Below are positions 50,920-64,000 of a stretch of DNA of 64,000 nt, piece after piece. Source of the stretch: Smittia aterrima (lineage: Eukaryota; Arthropoda; Insecta; Diptera; Chironomidae); NCBI GenBank assembly GCA_033063855.1, contig CP093830.1, positions 14,570,854-14,634,853 of the forward strand, given 5' to 3'. The number at the start of each line of letters is the position of its first letter. Within the stretch, counting starts at the first letter, position 1. The translations under genes and the position numbers were made by a program. Under the pieces are notes generated by a model. That model made no database searches and was not told the DNA's origin. It saw only the letters and a list, made by a program, of their open reading frames with translations.

Positions 50920-51686
50920 ATGGAAAAGGTTTGTGTCGCTTTAAATTAGATTTTGTTGTAATCAAATAATCCTTTTAGATTGAGAACATAAGCTGGACGA
51001 ATATGCTTGATTCATCAAATTCCGAAGATTCAAGAGCAAGTTCACTTTATTTGCATTGATTGAATTTCATTTTAATATAAATTCTATGTTTAGGAATATC
51101 TGAACCCAAAAATTGTTATCGAAGACTGCGATAAACTTATCAAGAAGGAAGTAAGCGCAGAAATACAAATTGAATTCAACTCGAGCGAGAATGAGAAAAA
51201 ATTTGATAAATTAGTTACCGAAAAAAAGATCAAATCACCATTCAAGCGACATATGTCGAATGAAAAAGTTGATATTACTGCAAAGGACATTAAAGAAGAA
51301 CACAAAGTTAAAATGGAGACAGAGAATCCTTACAAACGTGCACGTAAGGACAGCTCCGAAAGTTCAAGCACAGGATCTTCACATCGCGAAATCGAAACCG
51401 ATCAAGATACTTTGGAGCGTCGTCAGAAACAGATTGACTATGGAAAGAACACAATCGGTTACGATTGTTACATTGCAAAGATTCCAAAGTAAATGGTTAT
51501 ATTGTAATAGCAAAATGATAACTAATTAGTAATTTTTTTAGAGAAAAGCGTACACGCGAGGATCCTAAGACTCCTCCAAGACAATTAAAATACAGTCGAC
51601 GTGCATGGGAAGGACTTATCAAGGCTTGGCGTAAAAAGCTACACAAATACGATCCTTCTTCAACGGTCAAGGAAAATGGAGATTAG
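50920..51686 (+). CDS. Slbp: Histone mRNA stem-loop binding protein
   Basis: Binds the 3' stem-loop of replication-dependent histone mRNAs and directs their processing and translation. The exons are 50920-50928, 50979-51035, 51094-51488 and 51542-51686 (201 residues). The first exon encodes only MEK. The second intron (51036-51093) has a GC donor (AGA/GCAAGT) and AG acceptor; a GT donor one base away would give a quick stop. The RNA-binding domain covers about 129-192 (RRQKQIDYGKNT, then KYSRRAWEGL and WRKKLHKYDP). The family's TPNK motif reads TPPR at 164-167, keeping the Thr-Pro. A Lys/Glu-rich N-terminal region and a Ser cluster (108-117) precede it. The C-terminus is short and has no Ser/Asp-rich phosphorylated tail as in Drosophila. 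No canonical AATAAA was seen within about 100 bases downstream. Confidence 0.93.
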
Positions 51687-54600
51687 GAAATTGATACCAC
51701 CCAAATTGATTTATCTTTTATCTCCTTGCTCATTTATGCTTAAAATCGTTAATTTCTCAAAACTCAACTGACATAAAATGAATTCATTAACGCTTTTCGT
51801 AGGCGACAGAATATTTCACCTCGATCTTTACTGTTCTCATTTTCCAGCCCACGTTCTGGTTCTTCCATCTCTTAACAAGCGAAGGATATCAAGTGACCCA
51901 ATTTCACCGCATGCTTCGCTCGCTCGAGAAACAAACGTTAAGCAATTCGTGACCTACTTTAAACGCTCTGGGTCGTGAATAGAGGATGCACGAAGACATA
52001 TTTCTTTTGCTTTACTCAACTGACCCACATTACAGCATGTTACCGATCTTTCTTTCTTTGAGCGGCTTTTTGGCCATGGTCTTGACTTTTGAGAAATGTT
52101 TTCTTTTCTTTCTCGTGCTTCAAGTTTCAACAAATTGTTCATGTGGCATTGTTTCGATACCTTTGACTGGATTTAACTTCTATTTTGTTTACCGAAGTTG
52201 ATTATTGTTATCAAACATTATTTTTAACGCTTTATCGAAATCTTCGAGGAAACAATTCAATTCATTGGATAAAAAATACTTGATTAAAGCTTTTTACCGT
52301 CGAGTAAAATAAAGTCCACTTTCGTTGATTCAAAAGTTAACTAGTGACACTCACTCAACGTACAGTTTCGAACGGAAATTTTCAACTTGAAAATTTCAAG
52401 ATTAGCTCATTCACGTTTTTAATATAGGAGATATGTCATATATTTACAGCTTCGAATAAATAAATAAGGTTTTGCTTTTGACATTGATTTCGAGAGTCCC
52501 GCAACGGGACATACTCTCGTTATATAATCAAGCGATTGAAAAGCGGCGAGTAACGGAATATGGAAAAGTTTTAAGCTCTCAACGATTCACAGTGAAAGTC
52601 GTTTCGCAAATGTTATTAACATGACATGACTGTTTAATAATAAAAGTAGAGTAGGTAAGCGTTTTCTCGTCGAATCTCTTTGCCTTGAGTAACACGACGC
52701 CCGTCCGAAAAAAAGAACCGGCCGTGGCATTCATTACAAAAGCCAAAGTATGTCAGCAAATGCACATCAGCATGTGAAAGTTGTTCGCATAATTTTCTTT
52801 CTGATTCTTTCTTTCTTGCTTCGCACCGCGACGAATGCTTTTGGGGCCAACTTGGAATTTTCTTCTTTCAGCATTACTTTCAGTTTTGTAACACTTTTTC
52901 GATGAAACATAAGCCGTTCATTGGTCGCTCGATTTGATAATTCGACTTAATTGCAGAGCCTAAAATGAATTTCTTTGGACTGATCTCATGACACACAAAA
53001 CGGACGCGTGTTTGGGAAGAGAGAAATGATGACAAACCTAATGACTACTTGACCGTTAGCGTTGTTTACGGTTGCATCAATTATTCAACGTGAATCAAAG
53101 TTGTTGTTTTTTCGAATGAAAGTTGGCAGGAGTCAGATGCCCTAAATCGATTAAAACTTTCTCGCTGATTAATCAGAAAAGTGATTTATGCCCGCATCTC
53201 ATTTTTGCCGCCGCGATGTTCTCTTGATATGAAGAGACTATTATCTGGAGCAGTGCGACATTAGTTTGCTCTCCACGTGCACAGTGCAACGATGATAATC
53301 ACATGCATTGAAAATAAAAACAATCGAAAACAGAAGCACGAGAGAATTGCAAACTGTCGAAATTTACATCGATTTCAATTAATTTTTATGTGTAAAACGA
53401 GCTGTGCTTCCTTGCAATTTTTGTAATGTAAATTCAATTGCTGAGATTTCAGAATTATTCTCCTGCCCCTGTTCCCTGGAGGGTGTTTCTTTCGTCACAT
53501 GCACGTGTCTCCACCACGTGACATCACTTTATCGTTTTGTCGAGAACATTGTAAACGAAACGAGTTGCGATATCTGATCGCGAATGTCTGTTTTTCACTC
53601 AAAATATTTTTAGAAATTGCACAAAAGCTCTAGTATAAATAGATCGTTTTACATGAGGCAATAGGAGAAAGGGACAGGACGTCAACATATTGATATTTCT
53701 ATAATATTTTGCAATATCAATTTATGATTGCGCAATCAATTGAAACAAGTATCAGTTCTATTCTTTCCCATATCTGATGAATCATTTCTACAACATCACA
53801 TCCACGCGAAGCGTTAAACTTTGGCAAAGGCTTTTGCGCTGCAAATAAACGAACAAACGAAACAAAAACTACCACAATGATGCGCAAAGAAAACAACCAT
53901 CGAGGTTCATGGCCAAATCGGATAGAGTTCATTCATATCTGAAGCAATTTTTTCGAGAAGGTCCGCGCGCGCGACGAGAGCTGTCGGTCGATTGCATAAT
54001 TTTCCTCTTCTCTGTATTCTCCCTCGGTGTTTAGGCTTCTTGTTCTTCCTGTCTGGTTATTTTTCCGCAGCATTTCAGTGAGAACTATTCTTTATGCTTC
54101 ATTATGAGTCCCCGTTGCCATCGTCGGAAGGCTTCGTTTGTATGTAATAAAATTTATGCTCGAGCCGATGATGAAATTTTATGAGTGTGGCGGAAAAGAG
54201 TGAAAACATTGAAATCATAAAATCGTTCTGGATGAGCCAACGATGTTTCTTTATTTATTTTCAAGGTGATCCCCAAGGCCAATGCTGTGGTCGTTGATTT
54301 GAGGCACTACTAGGAGCAATTCTATCGCAAATTCTAAGTCACAAACACTATCGAGATATTAGAATTAATTTTTTATGCGGGTCGTCTAGACTGCGAAGAG
54401 AAAAAAACGAACGGATCGGAGAACATAAAGAAGACATCGACCGTGCTGAAACTTTTTTGACAATGTGTTCTGTTCTGCTTTTTCTAAAAAACGAACATTA
54501 AAATTAGCGCATAGTCAGAAGTTTCGGAGTTTAGGGTTAAAGAACCTGCGAAACGAGTTGTCTGAGTGCTCTCTCATCGCTCATTTCCTTCAACGCTGAG

Positions 54601-57600
54601 ATGAAGAAACTTTGCCGAGGGTAAATGAAGAGGAAGAAGATAGCCAAACCAGATGATTGAGCTATCCAAAGAGCGGTACATCACCCCTGGCAATGTTAGA
54701 ACTTTAGAGGTTGTCTGGAGCGAAGTTCTTTAAACCCGCAACGCAAAAGCGAATGAGCAAGTTTCCTGGAAAAGCCGCATAAGATTAATTGTCTGTGTTT
54801 AGTTCATTTCTGACAATAACGGAAATAAGTTCGCGATTCTCGCGTCTCAACTTAAATAAAGAAGATTCTTTATTAAGAGTCTTAATTTAAGACATTGAAT
54901 AATCCTAATTCGTTACTCAACCACAAACTCAATTTGCATTAAAACACAACAAAAATATTTTCAGGGTTTTTTCTTCTCTGACATTCACCTCGGTCAACGC
55001 CACATGTGAACAAACGGCTGACGGCTGATGGTTTTTTGCCATCGTTTTGCTTTAGCGATGATAAACAACTCTGGCGAAATGCTCAACATCATGTACGAAA
55101 TTAATGCACGTTTCCTTGATTCGCGATTTACTTTTCGCGCGCAAATCATCGGACGACAACAATTTGGTGTCGAGTAAACATGTTTATGCTGTTTTTATAT
55201 TTCTTCGCCGAAAAATAATAAAAATAACAATTCCGCATTCAAGATAACTGATAAGAAGATGTTGTGAAAGGTCAAATGACTTTATTTACAACTCGTTAAG
55301 TAGAGACAACACAAAATGACATAATTTTGTGACGAAGTCAGGGAGTGGAATTGGCTTTAGTTTGTCCTTCGATTGAATGTTCGTATATGATAATCGAAGT
55401 ATTTCAATGACGAGAGCTTATTAAGGAATCTTTGCAGGTAGTCTAAGTCCATCCATTGAAGCTCATTAAATTAAAATCGCAAGACCTGAGCAACGTCTTA
55501 TCTTTTTTTTAAAGTAAACAACTTTGTTGTTCTTACGAAACGTTTTGAATGAAGATCTTCCTGAATTTCTTCGAATCATCAAATTGATTTGAGCGGCATC
55601 TCCTCAGTCTGCTACAATAAATTTTTTTAATGGAATTCCAAGAAGCTCATCGCATTTTTTCCGTTTCTCCTGAAAGCTCTTACAAACGATCTCGATGCAA
55701 TGTACAAATTTTCGAATCGATGCGATCTCAAAGAGATCAGCACTTCATACTTTACGCTCGCGTTTTAACTTCGAACACATACAATTTTTTTTCGTCGGTT
55801 TACATCGTGTCAATCACCTTTCAAATCAACGACGCAATACGAGATGCTTGAAGAGCGGCGAGCTATACAGAGAAAAAAAACTGAAAAAATCCACTCGGGC
55901 CAAAAAACTGCTTTGCAAAGACTTTGAAATGTGCTTGAAGCGCGTGACTCTTAATCTGTTTAAAGAGCTCTCGCTGTAATTAGCAGACGAAAGATTAGAT
56001 CGTTTATCATTCCACGTGTGCGTTTTCTTTTGCAAAGTTGCAATTCACACACGCGACATCTTCGAAGCGATTGAGAGAATGTAAACAACAAAATGTATTT
56101 GGATTTCGTCATCTTAACGTTACCATTATCTTTCCAGAAAACCTCAATTCTGCTGTCATAACCATCGAAATCAAAAATGACTTTATTTCACTCTTTACGA
56201 TTTCATCTCGCACACAGAGAATGCAATTCAGCTTATTCACTACGGTTCGTCGACATATGAAATATAATTTGTTGTTTGATAGCTCCGAAAATAAAAATTA
56301 TTTTCTTTATCAGACAAGCCGCGGGTCGATGTACGCCTTTGAACGATGCATTGAAATTGCAGTTGGTCGATAAACCTTCAAAAGTTTCCACTGACAAGTT
56401 TTTTTTTAGAGAAATCAAAAGATTTGTTATCGACAAAGGCCCGGTGCAAATTTTTTTTTATCTTATTTCGCTAATATAAGAATAAGAAATCAACCTTCAA
56501 TCCAGTGCACGGTTGTATTGAGCAACATGTGAAAAGAGGAATAATATTACGAAATACTTTAGTGTATCGGAAGTTCCTTAGAATCTTCTCTCTCGTTGAG
56601 GCGAAAAAACGAAGAAGAACATGCCGTAAGACGTTTGATTGCGAAATGAAATCATGTGAATGACTCACATTGAGGAAATTTGCTTGTATTGGCTTCTATA
56701 CGGAAAGGAATCGAGTCAGGATAGAATGTGATGTAGAACAGAGCGAGCGATATAAGTATAACAAACCGAGAAGAATATATTTCAGTATAAAAGTCGGCGA
56801 AGCAATTATTTAGAGACAAAGAGAGTGCGATGAACACAGTCATCGGTCACCTTGAAATATTATGGAACAACAGCAACGGCAGCAGAACACGAAGTATAGC
56901 GACGCGATTCATGGTGGAAATGAACCGGGGTGGCTTTAATTGCCGTTGTGTGGCTCTCTCGATTGTTGAACGTCTGAAGAATATATTCCAAGAGGAAGAA
57001 GACAAGCTGAAAGGAGAAATTACGCAACGAACAAAATGTATATCAAGCAATGCGAGGAAGCAACGAACGACAAACTGCTTAGTCAGACGAAAGGGGGTTG
57101 AACAAACACGAACGCGACTCGAACGACGCTTATACCTTATGTCTCGCGTATTCTCCCATCCGACATCGTTCTAGACGTTGAATAAGAAAATGACTTGAAC
57201 CCCAATCTAACTTTTCTCGTGAAAATAAATAAATCTGTCTACGAAGATAAGAAGAAAAGCAAACCCAACATTGAGGAGAAAGGAAAATCCTCAGTCTCAT
57301 TTCCTCAATGCCCTTCTTTCCGTCTAATAAATTTTCCACAAGCAGAGAGTCAACCGAGTTCGTTTTGCCGTGCGAGCAACCAGTGAATTCCGATTTAGAT
57401 TCTAAAACCGACCATAGTCTTTATTTTACTTAATGATATAACAATTTAAATGAAGGGCAACTAGGGAAGTGAAATTTTATTTTTACTATAATTTACGTTA
57501 AAGTTTATTGAGCTAAAGTTTTTTATATTAAAAGTCCTCGAAATTGCCACCTGACTAGACTTCTCTAATTAATAACATTTTAATATTGTCTCCTTTGCTA

Positions 57601-57800
57601 ATTCTAGGGACTTCGTGGCCTCAGCAACTCAATTCAATAAACTTTGTAGCGTCGTTCCACCTTTTGTTACTCAAGTGGATATTTAAAGCATTCCTCTCTG
57701 ATGGGGTTACATAAATAAAAGAAGCGTTTGTGCTTCGACGGAGAGTAGAAGTTTCATTCTTTGTGTGATGTGCCGATACAGTCTTACTTATATGGCTTAC
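51687..57800. other. Right desert, first half
   Basis: No supportable gene downstream of Slbp. A strong TATA box (TATAAATAG) sits at 53634-53642 on the plus strand with no recognisable coding exon after it. A minus-strand open frame at 53932-53717 has a hydrophobic N-terminus but no family match. A run of alternating CG lies near 53966-53975. The rest is AT-rich and unremarkable. Confidence 0.5.
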
Positions 57801-60800
57801 ACACGTACGATATTATTGAACTACACAAACGAACATTATTTTTTCGTTGCTGTCGTCGACGAAGGTTAAAACACTTTTTTCATCAGCTCTCAGTATCATG
57901 AAAGAGGTCAATACACTTTTCTCGCAAAAATAAAAATGCTTTGAAGAGCGCGGGAGAAGGAGAGCGACCGATCGACTGCGTTTACTATGTAGTGGAGACG
58001 ATGATTCGTATTTGCGCATCGTGTCGTCGGACTACATGTGTTATGAGCTTTTGTTCTTTGCTTTCTTCCATCCAGACGCTAAAAAATGATTGTGTAAACA
58101 TACGTGCAATCAAAACGAGTGAGATCAGAGCCGAGGGCGAGGGGCGAAAGGAAAATGAGTGCCAATCGCCAAGTGTAACTGACCTAACAAAGAAAGAACG
58201 TTGGGGGACAAACAAACATTTGCGCTTCAATGCCTTGCGACATTATGGGCAATGAAATTTACTCAATCTCTTAGTAGAACGATTCTGTTCGATGTTTATC
58301 GTCGATTTGAAACGTAAATAGGTTGACGCGAGCATTCAATTCACGGCTAGACGCGTGATAAAAGTCAGAGAGGGAAATGGATCGTAACGTCTGATAAAAA
58401 AAAACTTCGACAACAAGCGAATCGTAATAATTTTGCTCGTTTATCCAACAAAATTCTACTGGAAATGATAACGAAATAAAATCGCAGAATGTAATAAACT
58501 TGACTGATTTATTGGCTCGTTAAATTGTTGCTTTGTTGTCTCTTCTTGGAAAAAAATTGCAATAGGAAAAGTGGCTCAAACTTTCTTAGTTTCAAAAAAG
58601 GGCTTTTCAATTGAAGTCAAACGAAACAGATATCATTAAATTTATTTAATTTCATTCGCGGAGAGATTGGATTAGAACGAAGTGATTTTTTGTAGAAGAA
58701 AATTATTCGCCATTGAAGGAAATTGAATAATAGCACGCCACAGAAACTTTCTTTTGGTTGCATTCAGAGAGGCAACCAATGAGATGAACAATTTAGAGAA
58801 AAGAAAGTTTGTTAAATGGCATCATACTTAGCCAGAATGTGGCACACAATCTCTTGAAGATATTACGCGGCTTCTACATATAATATTATCCATGCATACA
58901 CAAACTGCTACAACTCGAGTGAAATGAAAAGAAATTCCAACCGAAATATCGAAACGGTTACGATTGTATGTGCGTTCTACTTTTTACCTTACACCTCGCA
59001 CCCACAGCAGCTTCTTCTTTTAGCTGAAAAGCTATTCGAGGTTTAATAAATATTTGGAGACGTTGCTGTTAATCTGGAAATGTTTTGTCTCTTTCAGTAT
59101 TTTGAAGCAACAATTCTTTTTCTGATTTAACCTTCTCCCAAGAAATATAGGTTAAGCTCAGACTTTCTAATAAATTTGATGTAACTCTATGATGAAAGCT
59201 TTTCGTTTGGCTGAAGAGAAAAAGTGTTACGGGCCCAGTGGGATAAGAAATGCTTTCGAGATATAAATCATATAATAAAAATCAAGCACTTAGCTATTTA
59301 TACTTCAGACTTTCGAAGCTACACTGATGAAAGAAGCGAAGAACTCGCTGGGGAATCAAATGCAGAAAAGAAAGTTTTAAATCACGATAGTTGAATTACC
59401 ATATAGCAATGAAAATGAGAACGACAATGTCAAGTCAAGAAGGAAAAGCACGAGAGTAGTTGAGAGTAATAATTTCTTTTGCAATAATGAGGAGGACAAA
59501 TATGACAAGCGTTAAGGAACCTTTGAGTGATTACCGAAAGTTTAGTTGGTAGTTTATTCACAAAATATTTTTATCAGAACTTTCTTCATAGAAAGTAACG
59601 TTCATGTTACTAAAAATGATTGTTGTTGCTTTTCTTTGTTATCGAGGTCAATGTTGCACAAAAAGTTCCCCGCGACGAGCGGCAAAATATTAAAATAATT
59701 GCCATTAAAGATTCCAATCATAAGAGTTCAAAACTCTCGTTGTCTGAAACTTTTTGTCGCTCGACGATTCTAAAGAAGGGAAGTGACCGTCTGTCTAAGT
59801 TAAGAGCAGCTTGTGCAATAAATATCATGCAGAGGGAGAGAGAAGAAAGATAAAGCCGAACGAAATTAAATCTTCATCGATGGAGTTCTCGTTTGTTCTG
59901 CTCAGCCATACACATATGTAATTAATGAAAGAGTGAGACAGTTTTGTTCTGGGACGCGGCATGTAAGAAGAAGCGCGAGAAGTTATTCCGAATTCTTCCA
60001 TCAACGATTCCGTCTGCGTCGACCCATTATAAATAGCAGCGAGTGACTGAAGAATAAGAAGAATCACGCAAGATGCAACACATTACAGGAGGATGAGACA
60101 AAGAAAGGTCTGAGCGAGTTGAATAATGACAATCAGTTGATCGTACAAAGTCAACGTAATTGGAAAGTTATCACCGAACGGATTTGATGAGAAACGCTTA
60201 ACAGAACTATCCGAAAACCATTTCGTAACGTTCCACTTTTCTCTGATTCCCATCGAGAAATATTTATTTCTCTCGATGTGAGCTTAAAAAATAGCAAATC
60301 TTTTTGTATTTCCAGTCGGGAAAGTTTCTCATCGAAGTATTACACAAAATTGTTTTATTGGAAAATTGTTGTTCTTTTTCAAGTGAAAGTAGGTAATTAC
60401 AAAACCGAGTCAAATAATAACAAGAAGCAGTTGAAAGTACTTGAAAGATTAGCCATCATGATCACGACACTGCCCTTGATATTGAAACATGCCTCGCTTC
60501 GCTGTTTTCGATTTGCGCTTTTTTCATGTAAACTTTCTAACGAACCTCAGCGCGATTCTCCTAGAAATTGTGTCAAGCTGATAACCACATTCAAAATGGT
60601 TTTCGTGTTTTTTTGCAATACTCACTAAATTAAGAACTTACAAAGAATATTCGAGTGAGTCATCATCGTCAGTCTTGTTAAATAACACTATGTGAATCTA
60701 ACGGTCAACGAAAAGAAAATGATCTCATGCAAATATGAAGTTGAAGAAGACAGCGAGAAGCGTCGGTGTGTTTCGTCATCTTCAGTTTAATGCTTCCGAT

Positions 60801-63800
60801 GAACCCAAGACGTAAATATATAAGTGAAACACTTACAGTTTATCGTTAAGACGGTCAGAGTCATCAAAATTGGTTGCTCGCCGACCGTGAAAATTGGGGA
60901 AGCAAACGAAATAGCTTTGTGCGTGTACGCGTTTCTCTTGATAAAAATAGAAGCTCTTATCAGATTAAAAGTCAACAAGGAAAACGTGAGCAATGTGACG
61001 CAATTCAATTACGAATTGGCTCTGCAACGTGTCTCGAGATTCTTCTCTTTGCAATGAGTTTGTTAAACTCAACGCGGGTTCATACAGAAGGTCTTCCAAT
61101 CACGGGGCCAGAATGTTTTCACATTTTCGCTGCGATTACACAAGCGACTGATTTACGCAAGCACACCTAATGCTTGGCGACAGAAATGTTACGGGACTGG
61201 GGAAATCGGAAAATGGGCACGCGGATACTCTGCTCATGACATTTTTTTTCACGTGGAAGAATCGTTCGTCACATGGATTAAACAGTCGACCGCGACCGTC
61301 ATAAGTAATTCGATCGGCGAAAATAACGCTGATAAGATGCGAAGACAGCCACAAATTCTATTCGTAGGGTGACGACTGATTACTCAAAAGGCAAGCAACA
61401 AAGCAATGATTGAGTAATTATCGAGGAGGAAATCGCTATGAGACGTTGCGAAATTCTCTACATCGCAAAAGAACACAAATCGTTACGATTTCATCCACAA
61501 AGCGAGCGCGACGATGAACCGAAAGACGATTTCTTTCAATGAACCTGATTTTTGTTGTTAATTTTTTATATTTATTTTGCTTTAGCTCTTCAGTTAGTTT
61601 GTGTTAAGTCTGGCGGCTCTTCTTGTTACTTCCATTCATGTGCTCGTGTTCTGAGAGCTTTTGGGCTCACTCACCAACACAGAGCTTCTCATTTACAACG
61701 TAATAATATTATTTTGTTTGCTGTCGAGCTCGAGAAGCAACAACACAACGATATTCGAGCATTACCCGACGCGCATACAGCCGGAGAGAGAGAAAAAATA
61801 TTATTTTCGACTGACTTGTGCGATCGAAGAAAAATAAAACCACATTGTTATTTTGCATGCAGAAACGACAACACGTTATTTCGAATTTCTCCGCCGCTAC
61901 GACGAATAACTCGTGAGAAAAATTATAAAACCTCGAGAAAAAGTGAACTTTTATAAGGAAATTGTGAAATTGAAAATTTATTTGAGTGTTCTCGAAATCA
62001 ATTTTTTAAGGAAGCTACGAAACTTTAATTTGGTGAATAAGACGAAAAATTTTGAGAATTGAGGTGACTAACTAATTGAAACAGAGAAAACGATAATTCT
62101 TGCTAAGTGGAAGACGATTTTCTAAGAAAAAATAAAAGAAATTTGCTGAATCAGCAGTGAACTCAGAAAAGTTTTTGTTTATAAATATTACAAGGAAAGC
62201 TTTCCTTTGTGCGAAAGCCGAAAATCTTGCCGGAGAGAAAAGAAAAATCAAAACATTGAAATCGATTGAGGAAAGGCGCAAATTCCGGATTAGCTCACAA
62301 AAGTCGTTTCAAGAACAAATCGTGCATTGTAAGTACAAAATAGTTTTTTTTGATTATTTACAAAGTCTCAAAGGGAAAAAAAATTAAAAATTTTTTTTGA
62401 AGCAATGAAAGCTCGCTCTATAAATGCGTCGACATATTTTTTTCGAGGAAAGCAAATTCTTTGAAAGAAATTTTATCCACGCGGCCTCGAAACTGTGTCG
62501 TTACTTTAAAAATGCATTTCATTAACTGTTTATTTCTCCTCTCGTCGTAGTGACGAGGCTCTTAACAAATCAACTTCTACGTTAAATGCGCGAGCGTGAG
62601 AGCGCGATCAGCTTGTAATTTGTGACTGAGACCTCTAAAGCGCTTGAATAGTTTCGCACTGCACTCTATTTCTATTTCCTATATTACATGAAATAAGTTC
62701 TCGTCCGACTCGAGAATATTATATAAAAAAAAGTCCCGCGACTTCCTCGAACTGCAATAATTCAATTTCGCGTTCAATGAAACCGAGAACTGTGAAGTAA
62801 TAAAATTAAAATATAAAATAACAGCAGAACCTTTAGACGTGACGCATAATCCAAAATGAATCCTAATTCATAGAACGACTTAATCTGTTATTTGATTCTA
62901 CTTAAGATGTTTATAAAAGCTTCTTAGTTTACATTATCTTAATCAATATTTACCTATTTCACCATCCAACGCGACTTTACTAATCGTACGTTGAATGATT
63001 AAGAGCAAAGTTCGCTACTGAAAATGAAGACGGGAACACTAAAGCGCGTCCGTGAATGAGTCCTTTGACTCTCTGTTTGGGTTCAGCTGCCGACGATGCG
63101 ATCCGAAACCAAAAACAAAAAAGAAAAAATGGCGAAGAAGTGTATAAATACATATGAAGCACCAAGTCCTTGAAATCGTTCATCGGCTCTCTTCTGACTC
63201 TCTTATATCGTCGCGACGATTTTCTTTATACATATGAAGATAGATATTTTTGTACTTCTATCATCCGTTCGTTCTCACTGAGAAAGAGAGACGAAAAGAA
63301 CGTTGAAGACAACGGCGTAACAACACATCCCCCACACCAAATAGCCCGTTTTGTTTTTTGTTTGAGAGAAGAAAATAAATTTACATCAGAATATTTGCAA
63401 CGATCTAGGTCAATAATTTTTGGCCGTAGACTTTTGCGTTGTGGTTAAGAGTTCACGGAGATTGAGTTTATCGCTCGAGAACATTGTCTTGTGATTGGTG
63501 AAATTGCGTCATTCAGTTCATTCATCACACACCGACCTATTTTCTTTCTCGTCATGGTCATTCAGTCGCCTCATGTCCTTAGTAGACAGCAAAACATTTC
63601 CTAACTTTATTATTATTCAACTGCCATCATTCACGTGAAAGGCGCAAATCACGAATTAATAATAAATTTTACTCCACGAGCGAGTCGTTAAAAAGAAAAC
63701 TCAATTAAAATCAAAGCTCGCGAGTTGACCGCATACAAAATTGCTGACATTTCTAATGACGCTTTGTCGTCTCCGAGCAAAGAAAATAGAAAATTTATAG

Positions 63801-64000
63801 CAGTAAATGCTGATATTTCCCTTTGCGTTGAGTTGCTCTCATTCGTCTTTCAAATATCCATTTGGAAATAAAATCATGAAGCAAAAGAAGGTAAATAATA
63901 ATAAGGTCACAACAAATATTGTGTTGCGAGTCGAGGAGAAAGAAAGCGTGTGGAACGAGAAAAGAAAGCATAAAAGACCTAGAAACACAGAAACACAGCC
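57801..64000. other. Right desert, second half to window edge
   Basis: No gene could be supported. A second canonical TATA box (TATAAATAG) lies at 60028-60036 on the plus strand without a recognisable downstream exon. GAGA-type purine runs are frequent (for example near 59830-59850 and 61783-61800), a pattern seen in fly regulatory DNA but not diagnostic. Open frames up to 134 codons exist (61552-61956 +) but the longest lacks an ATG start. Confidence 0.5.

Noticed and set aside
61552..61956. 134-codon frame starting with a hydrophobic segment and a CYFHSC motif, resembling a cyclic neuropeptide
   Set aside because: It starts with TTG, the only ATG upstream (61541) is in another frame, and the Cys-ring does not match CNMamide, allatostatin C or CCHamide consensus or amidation sites.

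Overview
This window is nuclear DNA from an insect, most likely a compact-genome fly of the midge/mosquito type (inference). It is AT-rich. Coding genes have short introns, mostly 50-110 bases, with GT-AG borders. The recognisable proteins (half pint, SLBP, Sgt, MED4, FKBP15-like, clip-domain serine proteases) are animal proteins with insect-style features. There are no bacterial operons, CRISPR arrays, rRNA genes or recognisable transposon proteins. All exon structures below were assembled by hand from reading frame, splice signals and family similarity; in every multi-exon model the frames close without internal stops.

Layout: (1) 2.0-5.5 kb holds two tandem clip-domain trypsin-like proteases, extracellular zymogens of the Toll/melanization cascade type. 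(2) 5.5-32.9 kb is a 27-kb stretch with no supportable gene. (3) 32.9-37.9 kb is a tight cluster: an unrecognised nuclear, KEN-box/CDK-site protein on the minus strand, divergent from an FKBP15-like protein lacking its FKBP domain, followed by Mediator subunit MED4. (4) 39.5-41.0 kb holds a four-exon minus-strand gene for a small secreted Gly/Phe/Pro-rich peptide, with two perfect CRE sites in an intron. (5) 45.4-51.7 kb is a second cluster: co-chaperone Sgt (minus) sharing a short divergent promoter with the splicing factor half pint (plus), followed by the histone mRNA stem-loop binding protein Slbp. (6) 51.7-64.0 kb is again without a supportable gene.

The housekeeping genes work in separate pathways (transcription, splicing, histone mRNA processing, protein triage, endosome/actin trafficking); no operon-like cooperation is implied. 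The points most worth checking are: the unknown protein with alternating NPFEV/NPALD modules; an SLBP whose near-invariant TPNK motif reads TPPR and which has a GC-AG intron; the FKBP15 homologue without FKBP domain; the small secreted peptide with paired CREs; a possible frame-shifting cassette exon in half pint; and the two large non-coding blocks.
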